A stretch of 64,000 nt of DNA from assembly GCF_002257585.1 (NCBI RefSeq), contig NZ_CP022743.1, forward strand, positions 2,852,001 to 2,916,000, read 5' to 3'. Origin of the DNA: Mucilaginibacter xinganensis. Its GTDB lineage: Bacteria > Bacteroidota > Bacteroidia > Sphingobacteriales > Sphingobacteriaceae. Shown here in pieces: positions 34,949-44,562 of this stretch (position 1 is the stretch's first letter; every line of letters begins with the position of its first letter). The translations under genes were made by a program, and so were the position numbers. A model generated the notes under the pieces. It saw only the letters and a program-made list of their open reading frames with translations, had not been told where the DNA came from and ran no database searches.

Positions 34949-36292
34949 TTAAATTCCTGTATAATTACCCGGTGTTATCTTCTTCAGTTCCTCCTTAATT
35001 TTATCACTTACCTGTAAGCCATCAACAAACACAGCGATAGTTTGCGCATTAACCCTGGTGTTGGTACGGGTGAGTTCTTTTAAGGCTTCGTATGGATTCG
35101 GGTAAGCTTCCCGACGTAATATGGTTTGAATCGCTTCGGCAACTACGGCCCAGTTCGCTTCCAGGTCTGCATCAATGGCTTCATTGTTTAGCAGCAGCTT
35201 GTTTAAGCCTTTTATAGTTGATTTAATAGCTATGATTGTATGACCCACAGGCACTCCGATATTACGCAAAACTGTAGAATCAGTTAGGTCGCGCTGTAAT
35301 CTTGATATCGGCAATTTGGCTGCAAAATGCTCAAATAGCGCATTGGCAATACCAAGGTTACCTTCGGAGTTCTCAAAATCAATAGGATTTACCTTGTGCG
35401 GCATGGCCGATGATCCGATTTCGCCCTCTTTGATTTTTTGTTTAAAATAGTTCATTGAAATATAGGCCCACATGTCCCTGTCCAGGTCTATCAGAATATT
35501 ATTGATCCTTTTTAAAGCATCGCATTGGGCAGCAAAATTATCGTAATGTTCTATCTGGGTAGTAAACTGCGAACGGTTTAAACCCAGAATATCGTTTACA
35601 AAATGATTGCCGAATGCTTTCCAGTTGATCTGGGGATACCCGATATTATGCGCATTGTAGTTGCCGGTAGCTCCTCCAAACTTAGCGGAATATGGAATTG
35701 GCTTTAAAAGGTTAAGCTGGTTTTCAATACGCTCAACAAAAACCATTATTTCTTTTCCCAGGCGGCTTGGCGAAGCAGGCTGCCCATGTGTATGCGCCAG
35801 CATGGAAACCTGATCCCAGTCGGCAGCATATTTTCGTAACACGGCAACCAGTTCATTAATAGCAGGGTAATAAGTATTAGTTAAAGCTTCCTTAAACGAA
35901 TAGGGTATAGCCGTATTATTGATATCCTGCGAGGTTAAGCCAAAGTGGATAAATTCTTTATAAACTTCAAGTCCAAGTTTATCAAACTCTTTTTTAATAA
36001 AATATTCTACTGCTTTAACATCGTGATTAGTTGTTTTTTCTATCTCTTTTATACTTAAAGCATCATCTTCGCTAAAGTTTCTATAAATATCACGTAACTT
36101 TTGTGCTACATTTTTATCAAACTGTAGTAATTGCGGCAAAGGGTGTTCACAGAGCGCTATGAAATATTCTATTTCAACAAATACCCGGTATTTAATAAGC
36201 GCATATTCAGAGAAGTAACCGGCAAGTTCTGCTGTTGTATTACGATAGCGGCCATCAATAGGTGAAATTGCTGAAAGAGGAGTAAGCGTCAT
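34949..36292 (-). CDS. purB: Adenylosuccinate lyase
   Basis: A 447-residue fumarase/aspartase-superfamily enzyme acting twice in purine synthesis (SAICAR and adenylosuccinate cleavage). The superfamily signature is GSSAMPHKVNPIDFEN. The N-terminus LSAISPIDGRYRNTT and the histidine-containing LAHTHGQPASPSRLG are typical of PurB. Full length, with a -7 box TACCTTTG on the same strand at 36309-36316. Confidence 0.95.
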   Translation of the reverse strand: MTLTPLSAISPIDGRYRNTTAELAGYFSEYALIKYRVFVEIEYFIALCEHPLPQLLQFDKNVAQKLRDIYRNFSEDDALSIKEIEKTTNHDVKAVEYFIKKEFDKLGLEVYKEFIHFGLTSQDINNTAIPYSFKEALTNTYYPAINELVAVLRKYAADWDQVSMLAHTHGQPASPSRLGKEIMVFVERIENQLNLLKPIPYSAKFGGATGNYNAHNIGYPQINWKAFGNHFVNDILGLNRSQFTTQIEHYDNFAAQCDALKRINNILIDLDRDMWAYISMNYFKQKIKEGEIGSSAMPHKVNPIDFENSEGNLGIANALFEHFAAKLPISRLQRDLTDSTVLRNIGVPVGHTIIAIKSTIKGLNKLLLNNEAIDADLEANWAVVAEAIQTILRREAYPNPYEALKELTRTNTRVNAQTIAVFVDGLQVSDKIKEELKKITPGNYTGI

Positions 36293-36308
36293 ATTTTGTT
36301 ATTTTTTG

Positions 36309-36316
36309 CAAAGGTA
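36309..36316 (-). promoter_or_regulatory. -7 promoter box of purB
   Basis: On the minus strand TACCTTTG, exact TAnnTTTG, 16 bases before the ATG. No confident -33 element. Confidence 0.4.
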
Positions 36317-36424
36317 ACAATTACAGTAAGTTTTTTGAAGTATTAGGTTTTGTCACGTACACGTAATTAATAATGGAAACTTTGAAATCTAAAAATGTTT
36401 CCTTAGTTTTGACTTTGTAAGTCA

Positions 36425-37036
36425 ATGAGTCAAATAGAGAGAATAATTCAAGGTGGCGAGGAGCTGTTTTTACAAGCAGGTATCAAGAGCGTAACGATGG
36501 ATGATATAGCCAGGCACCTGGGTATGTCGAAAAAAACGATTTACCAGTTTTTTAAAGATAAAAATGAACTGGTAATAGCTTTGGTTAAGAAAAAACTAAA
36601 GGAAGACGAAGAGCAGATCTCAGAAATTATAAGCCGTTCGGCCAATGTAATTGAAGAAATGATAAATATGATGAAATGTTCAGAAGATATTTTTTCAAGA
36701 ATTAACCCTATAGTAATTCATGATATGCAAAAATATCATCCCGATGCATGGGCTGAGTTTCAAAAATTCAAATCTGAGGTTCTCATTAGGACGCTTGAAG
36801 AACTTTTAACAAAAGGTATAAAACAAGGTTACATCCGACCGGATATAGACGTAAAGATAATAGCAAGGATGCGGGTTAGCCAGGTAGAGATGGGTTTTAA
36901 CACGGCTATTTTTCCTATATCCGATTTTAATCCATGGAAAGTGCAGGTACAATTTCTGGAACATTTTAACTATGGTATTTGCACACTTAAAGGTTACAAG
37001 CTGTTAAACCAGTACAAAAATATAAACGAAGAATAA
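36425..37036 (+). CDS. TetR/AcrR family regulator of the adjacent efflux pump
   Basis: A 203-residue regulator. The N-terminal HTH is SVTMDDIARHLGMSKKTIYQFF at about residues 21-42; the C-terminal ligand domain is all-helical and unassigned. It is encoded in the same direction just before a TolC/HlyD/RND set, the usual arrangement for a local repressor of efflux. Operator site not identified. Confidence 0.9.
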   Translation: MSQIERIIQGGEELFLQAGIKSVTMDDIARHLGMSKKTIYQFFKDKNELVIALVKKKLKEDEEQISEIISRSANVIEEMINMMKCSEDIFSRINPIVIHDMQKYHPDAWAEFQKFKSEVLIRTLEELLTKGIKQGYIRPDIDVKIIARMRVSQVEMGFNTAIFPISDFNPWKVQVQFLEHFNYGICTLKGYKLLNQYKNINEE

Positions 37037-37111
37037 AAAATATTGCTGACATAGGGCTGTCATTTACAGCTGCTAATTTTGAATAATAGCGAACAATCAC
37101 AACTATATAAA

Positions 37112-38461
37112 ATGAAACAAACTTTAATAATAATGTGCCTGTTGAGCGGAATTGCCCTAAAAGGCTTTTCGCAGAAAGCAGTGCCCGACACTCAGAAATA
37201 CAATTTTAGTATCCAGGATTGTATAAACTATGCTTATGAACACCAGGATTCAATTGTAAACGCTAAACTTGATATTAAAAGCGCGGAGTATAAAGTTAAA
37301 GAAACAACGGGTATTGGCTTACCACAGGTAAGTGGAAGTGCATCTTTCCAGGATTATCTTAAAATACCGACAACTTTGTTGCCAGGGCAGTTTTTTGGCC
37401 AGCCTGCCGGAACTTTTATCCCTGTTCAGTTTGGTGTAAAATACCAGTCAAGCTTTGGCATTAACGCAAACCAGATATTATTTGATGGAAGTTATCTTGT
37501 TGGATTAAAAGCATCCAGGACTTACAAAGAGTTATCGATAAGGAACCAGGTACGGTCGAAAATAGAGGTAAATGTAGGTGTGACAAAAGCTTATTACCAG
37601 GTTTTGGTTAGTAACGAGCAATTAACGTTGTTAAATGCAAATATTAACCAGCTAAAACAGCAAATGGACGAAACCGTTCAGCAAAATAAGCAAGGTGTTG
37701 TTGAAAAAATTGATGTCGATCGTATCTCTGTACAGTACAATAACCTGATCACCAGCAGGGAAAACACCATCCGCTCATTGGCATTAAACTACCAGGTTTT
37801 AAAATTCCAGATGGGAATGCCAATAGAATATCCTTTAATTTTAAGGGATAAACTGAACGATATTAAACTTGATGATATAGCCGACCTTGGAAATGATACT
37901 ACATTTTATAAGAACAGGATTGAGTATAATTTGGCTGAAACCGGAATCGAACTTAAAAAGTTAGATTTAAAACGTCAAAAGTCGCAGTATTTGCCTACGC
38001 TAAAGTTTGATGCTAGTTACACTTCATCATACCAAAACAACTCTTTTGGCAATTTGTATAAAATGAACTTTCCCTCAAGTTATATAGGCCTTTCACTAAA
38101 CGTTCCCATATTTAATGGCTTTCAAAGGCTAAATCAGGTAAAGCAATCACAAATCGCTGTCTTAAAATCACAAAATGATTTAGAAAATTCAAAAAATGGG
38201 CTCAAATTACAAGCCAGTCAGGCAAATGTTACTTATGTAAACGGATTACAAACGCTCAACAACCAAAAGAGAAACCGTGCACTTGCGGAAGAGGTACTTA
38301 GGGTATCAAAAATAAAATATCAGCAGGGGGTAGGATCAAGTCTGGAAGTTACAACGGCGCAAACTGCACTTGAAGACGCGGATAACAAATATATACAAGG
38401 TTTATATGACGCCTTAATCAGCAAAGTTGATTTGGATAAAGCATACGGACGAATAAAATAA
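37112..38461 (+). CDS. TolC-family outer membrane efflux protein
   Basis: A 449-residue outer membrane channel subunit. Signal peptide MKQTLIIMCLLSGIALKGFSQ is cleaved near residue 21. Two repeated coiled-coil/beta units are visible, including SIQDCINYAYEHQDSIVNA at the start and VGSSLEVTTAQTALEDADNKY near the end. I chose the ATG at 37112, because the upstream in-frame TTG at 37079 would put 11 polar residues before the signal peptide. It provides the outer membrane exit for the pump encoded by the next two genes. Confidence 0.92.
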   Translation: MKQTLIIMCLLSGIALKGFSQKAVPDTQKYNFSIQDCINYAYEHQDSIVNAKLDIKSAEYKVKETTGIGLPQVSGSASFQDYLKIPTTLLPGQFFGQPAGTFIPVQFGVKYQSSFGINANQILFDGSYLVGLKASRTYKELSIRNQVRSKIEVNVGVTKAYYQVLVSNEQLTLLNANINQLKQQMDETVQQNKQGVVEKIDVDRISVQYNNLITSRENTIRSLALNYQVLKFQMGMPIEYPLILRDKLNDIKLDDIADLGNDTTFYKNRIEYNLAETGIELKKLDLKRQKSQYLPTLKFDASYTSSYQNNSFGNLYKMNFPSSYIGLSLNVPIFNGFQRLNQVKQSQIAVLKSQNDLENSKNGLKLQASQANVTYVNGLQTLNNQKRNRALAEEVLRVSKIKYQQGVGSSLEVTTAQTALEDADNKYIQGLYDALISKVDLDKAYGRIK

Positions 38462-38492
38462 TCAATCAAACAATCACAACATATTATAGCAC

Positions 38493-39596
38493 ATGAAAAA
38501 ATTATTATACATACCAGCTTTAATTTTACTTGCCGCTTGTTCCAATAAGCCAAAAGATAAAAAAGCGCAACTCGCTGACCTAAAAAAACAACAGGCGGAT
38601 TTAGGAGCGAAAATCATAAAATTACAGTCAGAAGTCGGCACAACCGATTCATCAAAAACTACCGATGTTAGTACGGTTGTATTAAAGCCAGCTGATTTTA
38701 CTAACTACGTGCAAATCCAGGGTAAAATTGATGCCCAGGACAATGTTACCGCTTATCCGCAGGCCCAGGCTACGATCACTGCAATTTATGTAAAACCCGG
38801 CCAGCATGTAAGTAAAGGGCAAACGCTTGTGCAATTGGATAACAGCGTGTTGCAACAGAATATTGCACAGTCTGAATCACAGGTTTCCTTAAACCAAACC
38901 TTGTTTCAGCGCCAAAAAAATCTTTGGGATCAAAAAATAGGAACTGAAGTTCAGTTTTTACAGGCCCAAACAACTTTACAAAGCAGCCAGAAGGCATTGA
39001 ATGCGCTTCGGCAGCAGGCGAGTCAATACCGCATTGTATCGCCAATTAGCGGCACTGTTGACCAAATGGACCTTAAGTTGGGCCAGGTTGCCGCACCGGG
39101 CCAAACAGGCATCCGCGTGGTAAATGCTGATGTTTTGAAAGTTAAAGCTGATGTGCCTGAATCGTATGCAGGTAGCGTAAGTACCGGCAACGCAGTTAAA
39201 ATATTGATACCCGATGCTAATGATTCATTAACTACCAAAGTAACGTTTGCTGCTAAAGTAATTGACCCCACTTCACGCAGTTTCGGTGTTGAAATTAAAT
39301 TACCGGTTCGCAAAACTTTACGCCCCAATATGACGGCTGTGCTGCAAATTGCCAATTACTTCAAAGCTAATACAATAGTAGTACCGGTAAAGGCCATTCA
39401 AAAGTCTGAAGCTGGAGATTACGTATTTATTAATCAAAATGGAGCTGCAAAAAGAGTTAATGTGAAAGCTGGAAATACTTATGGCGGCCAAACTGAAATA
39501 ATTTCGGGTTTAAAAACCGGTGACGAGTTAGTTACCGAAGGCGCATCTGATATAGAAGATGGAGACAAGATCAAGGTTTTACGTAGTGCAAATTAA
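38493..39596 (+). CDS. RND efflux periplasmic adaptor lipoprotein (HlyD/AcrA type)
   Basis: A 367-residue membrane-fusion protein. Lipobox LAAC with C16 anchors it to the inner membrane. A coiled coil (KKAQLADLKKQQADLGAKI) precedes the split barrel-sandwich domain (AYPQAQATITAIYVKPGQHV and SGTVDQMDLKLGQVA), followed by beta-barrel and membrane-proximal domains. It bridges the RND pump and TolC-type channel. Spacing of 31 and 26 bases to neighbours indicates one operon. Confidence 0.93.
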   Translation: MKKLLYIPALILLAACSNKPKDKKAQLADLKKQQADLGAKIIKLQSEVGTTDSSKTTDVSTVVLKPADFTNYVQIQGKIDAQDNVTAYPQAQATITAIYVKPGQHVSKGQTLVQLDNSVLQQNIAQSESQVSLNQTLFQRQKNLWDQKIGTEVQFLQAQTTLQSSQKALNALRQQASQYRIVSPISGTVDQMDLKLGQVAAPGQTGIRVVNADVLKVKADVPESYAGSVSTGNAVKILIPDANDSLTTKVTFAAKVIDPTSRSFGVEIKLPVRKTLRPNMTAVLQIANYFKANTIVVPVKAIQKSEAGDYVFINQNGAAKRVNVKAGNTYGGQTEIISGLKTGDELVTEGASDIEDGDKIKVLRSAN

Positions 39597-39622
39597 TTTA
39601 TTAAACAATTGATCTGTTAATT

Positions 39623-42600
39623 ATGAAAGATATTAGAAAAGAATTTGCGCCCTCAAGCTGGGCCATTGAAAACAAAACAGCAATTTATGTGCTGATATTC
39701 CTGATAACTGTTTTAGGATTGGTCAGCTACAATAATCTGCCTAAAGAGAATTTTCCTGACATAGCGCAATCAAAAGTGTTTGTGACAACTCAATTTTTGG
39801 GTCAGTCGCCGCAAAATGTGGAGAATCTGGTTACGAGGCAAATTGAAAAGCAATTAAAATCACTAAAGGGATTAAAGAAGGTTACTTCCAATTCTGTTCA
39901 AAATGTATCTATAATTACAGCGGAATTCCAGGCTAATATTAAAATCAAGGATGCTAAAATTGATGTAAAAGATGCGGTTGATAAAGCCAAACAGGATTTG
40001 CCCCAAAACGACGTAAACCTTAAAGAATCAGTAATATCGGATATCAACGTGGCCGATTTGCCTATTTTGTATATCAACATATCCGGTGATTATGATCTGA
40101 AACGTCTTAAGGAATATGCTGATATATTAAAGGATGAAATAGAAGGTTACAAAGAAATTTCGAAAGTTGACGAAGTTGGCGCTTTAACGCCCGAGATACA
40201 GATCAACGTAGATATGAATAAGATGACGGCGGCACAGGTAAGCTTTGGAGATATTATTCAGGCAGTAGGAAACGAAAATATTTTATCATCAGCAGGCAGC
40301 ATTAAAAGTGATGGGGTAAGGCGGAGCATAGATATTAAGCAGGACTTTAAAAATGCCGACGAGGTTGCAGCGATGGCGATTAGAAATCCTAAAGGGCAGG
40401 CCGTATATCTTCGGGATATTGCTGAAGTAAAAGATTCATTTTTAGAGCAGGAGAGTTATGCGCGTTTAAAAACGAACAGCAATCCCAATTTTAAAAACGT
40501 AATTACGCTAAATGTGAGTAAACGGGCAGGTGAAAATCTTATCGAAGCTTCTGATAAAATAAACAACCTGATCAAACTGAAGCAGAAAACTGTTTTTCCA
40601 AAAGGTTTAGCTATTACCGTTACCGGCGATCAGTCTGACAAAACCCGGACAACCCTTAATGACCTGATCAACACTATCGTTATAGGTTTTCTACTGGTAA
40701 CCGTTATTCTGATGTTTTTTATGGGTACCACCAATGCGATATTCGTAGCGTTATCAGTTCCCTTGTCCTGTTTTATCGCGTTTTTGATAATGCCGGCAAT
40801 CGGGTTTACGCTGAATATGATCGTGTTGTTCTCATTTCTGCTGGCGTTAGGCATTGTGGTGGATGACGCGATTGTAGTTATTGAAAATACACACCGGATC
40901 TTCGCCAACGGAAAAGTGCCCATTAAAGAGGCTGCTAAGATTGCGGCAGGAGAGGTGTTTTTACCGGTATTTTCCGGCACGATGACTACATTGGCACCAT
41001 TTATACCGTTGGCATTCTGGAATAGCCTGATCGGGCATTTTATGTTCTTCCTTCCAATAACCTTGATCATTACTTTGTTGGCATCTTTAGTGGTGGCTTA
41101 TATAATGAACCCGGTATTTGCGGTTGATTTTATGAAACCACATATCCAGGGCGAACATGACAATCAAAAATTCGATAAAAAAACTGTTCGTGTATTGATA
41201 GTGCTATCTGTGTTGGCGGGTTTGAGTTATATCATGTTTTTCACCGGCCTGTGGACCATGGGTATGGGTAACTTCATGGTTCTGGCTATTATACTTTATC
41301 TGCTAAATCACTTTGTTCTTTTAAAACTGATTGACAGGTTTCAAACCAATGCGTGGCCGCGGTTTCAAAACTGGTATGCCAGATTGTTGGAAAAAGCTGT
41401 TAAAAGGCCGCTTACCATATTGTTCGGTACATTTGTGTTGTTTGTTTTTGCTATCATATTAACATCTGTAATGGGTAAAACACCTGAGTTTTTCCCGTCA
41501 GGCGACCCAAACTTTGCTTACGTTTACCTAACCATGCCTATAGGTACAGACCAGGCAACAACCAACGAGGTGACAAAAACACTCGAACAGCGTGTTGCGA
41601 AAATTGTTGAACCCGATAAAGATGTAGTTACCTCCATTATTTCAAACGTTACAAAGGGAGTGTCCGATCCCACTGATGAAGACCAGGGTGATTATGAGAA
41701 CAAAGGAAAAATCACTGTAGCTTTTGTTGAATTTGGTAAACGAAATGGTAAGGATACCAAAGTAATTTTGAAGAAGATAAGGGATGCCGTACAAGGAGTG
41801 CCGGGTGCAAAAATTTCTGTTGCCCAGGAAAACAGCGGCCCGCCGGTTCAAAAGGATATTAGTATTGAGCTTATTGGTGATAACCTCGACTCCCTGGTTA
41901 AAACAGGCGACCGGTTAAAAAATTACATTGCCAAACAAAATATCGCCGGTATTGAGAACCTTGTGGCTGACGTGCAAAATGATAAGCCTGAAATTGTTTT
42001 TGATATTGACCGTGAACGCGCCAACCGCGAAGGTATTACTACCAAAACTATCAATGACGCGCTTCAAACAGCTGTTTTTGGTGCGCCGGCTGCCAACTTT
42101 AGGAATACAAAAGAAGATGATTATAAAATACAGGTAAGGGCATTGGAAAGCCAGCGCGGGAACATTGACGAACTGCGTAATTTAAAGATCACGTACCGGG
42201 ATCTGGCTACAGGTGGTGCTATCCGGCAGGTGCCTATATCCGCTTTTACTGATGTACGTTACACCAATACTTACAGTAATATTAAGCGTAAGCAGCAGCG
42301 GCGCGTTTTAACACTTGGTTCAAGCGTTATAAAACCTTTCAATGCAAATGATGTAAATGCCAGTATCTTGAAAGCCATAGACAATTTTAAAAAGCCGGAT
42401 GATATTATAATAAGGCAGGGTGGTGGACAGGAAGATCAGTTAGAAGCAGTTACCTTTTTAGGGGGGGCATTGGCAACTTCCTTTGGCTTGATACTAATCA
42501 TATTGATGATCCAGTTTAATTCCATTGGGAAAACACTAATCATTATCAGCGAGATTTTCTTCAGTATTATAGGCGTATTGCTAGGGGTTACAATTTTTGG

Positions 42601-43060
42601 TATGACAATGGCCATTGTAATGACCGGTGTAGGGATTATTGCGCTGGCAGGGGTAGTAGTTCGAAACGGAATCTTGTTGGTTGAGTTTACGGACATGTTG
42701 ATTGAACAGGGTGCAAGTTTGCATGATGCGGTTGTAGAGGCAGGGCATACCCGTATGACCCCGGTGTTATTAACAGCAACTGCAGCTATATTAGGCCTGA
42801 TACCTCTTGCTGTAGGCTTCAATATTGACTTTGTCGGAATGTTCACTCACTTTGAGCCACATATTCACTTTGGCGGTGACAACGTTGCTTTCTGGGGGCC
42901 ATTAGCATGGACCATGATTTTTGGGTTGGGCTTTGCAACTATTATAACCCTGATACTTGTACCTTGTATGTATATTATAAGGGTTAATATCAAAAATAAG
43001 TTGTTTGGAAAAAAGGAAACTGCAGGCCATGAAAAACTGGCTGATGCAAGTGCAGTTTAA
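39623..43060 (+). CDS. RND efflux transporter permease subunit
   Basis: A 1145-residue inner membrane pump with the AcrB layout: one N-terminal helix, a large periplasmic porter domain, a helical bundle with proton-relay block LALGIVVDDAIVVIENTHRI, and the same again in the second half (GVGIIALAGVVVRNGILLVE). It is longer than AcrB (1049), with extra sequence after the first helical bundle (about residues 505-590, two added hydrophobic stretches), as in several Bacteroidota RND pumps. Substrate unknown; a local TetR gene suggests drug- or metabolite-induced expression. Confidence 0.95.
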   Translation: MKDIRKEFAPSSWAIENKTAIYVLIFLITVLGLVSYNNLPKENFPDIAQSKVFVTTQFLGQSPQNVENLVTRQIEKQLKSLKGLKKVTSNSVQNVSIITAEFQANIKIKDAKIDVKDAVDKAKQDLPQNDVNLKESVISDINVADLPILYINISGDYDLKRLKEYADILKDEIEGYKEISKVDEVGALTPEIQINVDMNKMTAAQVSFGDIIQAVGNENILSSAGSIKSDGVRRSIDIKQDFKNADEVAAMAIRNPKGQAVYLRDIAEVKDSFLEQESYARLKTNSNPNFKNVITLNVSKRAGENLIEASDKINNLIKLKQKTVFPKGLAITVTGDQSDKTRTTLNDLINTIVIGFLLVTVILMFFMGTTNAIFVALSVPLSCFIAFLIMPAIGFTLNMIVLFSFLLALGIVVDDAIVVIENTHRIFANGKVPIKEAAKIAAGEVFLPVFSGTMTTLAPFIPLAFWNSLIGHFMFFLPITLIITLLASLVVAYIMNPVFAVDFMKPHIQGEHDNQKFDKKTVRVLIVLSVLAGLSYIMFFTGLWTMGMGNFMVLAIILYLLNHFVLLKLIDRFQTNAWPRFQNWYARLLEKAVKRPLTILFGTFVLFVFAIILTSVMGKTPEFFPSGDPNFAYVYLTMPIGTDQATTNEVTKTLEQRVAKIVEPDKDVVTSIISNVTKGVSDPTDEDQGDYENKGKITVAFVEFGKRNGKDTKVILKKIRDAVQGVPGAKISVAQENSGPPVQKDISIELIGDNLDSLVKTGDRLKNYIAKQNIAGIENLVADVQNDKPEIVFDIDRERANREGITTKTINDALQTAVFGAPAANFRNTKEDDYKIQVRALESQRGNIDELRNLKITYRDLATGGAIRQVPISAFTDVRYTNTYSNIKRKQQRRVLTLGSSVIKPFNANDVNASILKAIDNFKKPDDIIIRQGGGQEDQLEAVTFLGGALATSFGLILIILMIQFNSIGKTLIIISEIFFSIIGVLLGVTIFGMTMAIVMTGVGIIALAGVVVRNGILLVEFTDMLIEQGASLHDAVVEAGHTRMTPVLLTATAAILGLIPLAVGFNIDFVGMFTHFEPHIHFGGDNVAFWGPLAWTMIFGLGFATIITLILVPCMYIIRVNIKNKLFGKKETAGHEKLADASAV

Positions 43061-43081
43061 ATAACTCCGCTACATTACAAG

Positions 43082-43122
43082 AGAGGCTGTTCGAATTTGA
43101 TTTCGTGCAGCCTCTTTGTTTT
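43082..43122 (+). terminator. Rho-independent terminator after the efflux operon
   Basis: Stem AGAGGCTG (43082-43089) with CAGCCTCT (43108-43115), loop of 18, then TTGTTTTT. It lies 22 bases after the RND stop. Confidence 0.75.
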
Positions 43123-43470
43123 TGGGTGATTTCTTTAGATATTATTCTGGTGCGTAACACGCAATTTATCAATGGCATCAGAATGAATTTTTCCCGTCGT
43201 TCATAATTCATTTTGACCTTTTAAATTGTGATAACGTGCTTTGGATTAAACGATACAAGATAGAATGGCCGGGGATAATGGGACTGGTAAGGTATTTTGG
43301 TGATATTGGATTAAAAAAACGGGAACATAGCCGAAACTGGCCGGCGCAGAAAAACATGCAATGGTTTTCAAAATTCTCCACACCTGGACAACACTACATC
43401 AGTACATTTAATTCATGACACCGTTCGTGGAATATTTCCTATTAGTCTGCTAATAATCCGATCATTAAGA
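43123..43470. other. Spacer without recognised gene
   Basis: Gap between the efflux terminator and the 3' end of the MlaD-like gene. A 60-codon plus-strand frame at 43236-43418 has no ribosome site, promoter box or recognisable domain and is treated as chance. No repeat or RNA structure noticed. Confidence 0.4.
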
Positions 43471-44415
43471 TCAATCTTTCTTACCGCCGAATACAGAGAA
43501 GCTAACATAGCGCTTTGGATGAGCTTTCAGGTCAATAAACAAACTGTTCAGATTTGCAGATGCGTCTTTCAGGTTGTTATACATTTTATCGTCATTCAAC
43601 AACAGCCCAAGTGTGCCTTTGCTGGTATTTATTTTACTGATGGTTTCCTGCAGGTCGGTCATAGCCTTATTTGCATTATCCAATGTTTGCCTGATATTAG
43701 CGTTAGCTATATCATTACTCACTTTTTCAAAATTACTGGTAATGCCGTTTATGTTGGCAGTACTGGTTTTTAAGTTAGCTGATACGATCTCGGCATTTGA
43801 CATTATGCCGTTTATGTGAGCTGTTTGACCGCCTACCAAAGCATCAATTTTTTTGGTTGTGCCTTCCAGTGTTTGCAAAGAGTTAGCGATACTGGTGAAA
43901 CTTCTGTCAACATTTTTTTGGAAATTAGGGTTCAATATTTTATTGATGGCAGCCAGCGAAGAATCAAGTTTGGTGATCAAATTTTCGGCCTTTGTTTGAA
44001 TAGGCTGCAAGCTTTCTGCAAGACTGCCCTGGATGTCTGCGCGTAAGGTGTCATTGTCATCAGCATAAGTGTTGCTGTTGCCATACTCAAATACAATGGC
44101 TTTACCCCCTAAAAGATCGGTGCTTACCAGTTTCGCCAGCGTGTTTGAAGGTACATTATATTGCTTATCTACCTTAAATTCCACAATGGTATGTCCATTT
44201 GGAAGCAGTTTCATTTTCGCAACGTTGCCAATAGGGAAACCATTCACCAATACGGGCTTCGATACTGACAACCCGTCGACGCTCTTATAAATAGCGTAAA
44301 ATTTGTTAGAGCCCGAAAAAACGTCATTTCCTTTTAAAAAACTATAACCGAGGATCAGAACTGTAATTGCAATGGCCGTTAATGCGCCTATTTTAGTTTC
44401 GTTTGATATTTTCAT
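43471..44415 (-). CDS. MlaD/MCE-domain protein (lipid transport)
   Basis: A 314-residue protein with one N-terminal membrane helix (IGALTAIAITVLILGYSFL), then an MCE domain (KFYAIYKSVDGLSVSKPVLV, then IGNVAKMKLLPNG) and a long C-terminal helical region with repeated coiled-coil segments. MCE proteins form periplasmic hexamers that shuttle phospholipids between membranes. The ATPase and permease partners (MlaF/MlaE) are not in the window. Lies downstream of the amidase gene on the same strand. Confidence 0.88.
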   Translation of the reverse strand: MKISNETKIGALTAIAITVLILGYSFLKGNDVFSGSNKFYAIYKSVDGLSVSKPVLVNGFPIGNVAKMKLLPNGHTIVEFKVDKQYNVPSNTLAKLVSTDLLGGKAIVFEYGNSNTYADDNDTLRADIQGSLAESLQPIQTKAENLITKLDSSLAAINKILNPNFQKNVDRSFTSIANSLQTLEGTTKKIDALVGGQTAHINGIMSNAEIVSANLKTSTANINGITSNFEKVSNDIANANIRQTLDNANKAMTDLQETISKINTSKGTLGLLLNDDKMYNNLKDASANLNSLFIDLKAHPKRYVSFSVFGGKKD

Positions 44416-44421
44416 TAGATG

Positions 44422-44534
44422 TAGTGATTAGAGACCAGCGGTTAAGATTAGTTAAAAGGATGTTGTTAAAATTTTTTGATGTTTGATTTTATTACTTAAT
44501 TATTGAAAGCGATCGGACTAGTCTCTATTCACTA
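44422..44534. repeat. 17-bp imperfect inverted repeat upstream of the MlaD-like gene
   Basis: TAGTGATTAGAGACCAG at 44422-44438 and CTAGTCTCTATTCACTA at 44518-44534 are inverted with 15 of 17 matches, 79 bases apart. More ACTAATC/AATCACTAA words follow up to 44560. This looks like the low-complexity CTAATCTCTAATC type common between Bacteroidota genes. Confidence 0.4.
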
Positions 44535-44562
44535 ATCTCCAATCACTAACCTCTATAACTAA

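Noticed and set aside
42436..42846. 136-codon antisense ORF in the RND gene
   Set aside because: Mirror of hydrophobic helices in the pump; no independent support.
43236..43418. 60-codon ORF in spacer after the efflux operon
   Set aside because: No promoter box, ribosome site, domain or tight coupling; likely chance.
44416..44562. Repeated CTAATC/AATCACTAA words as a possible CRISPR or small repeat array
   Set aside because: Units are short, irregular and without regular spacers; this is low-complexity intergenic sequence.
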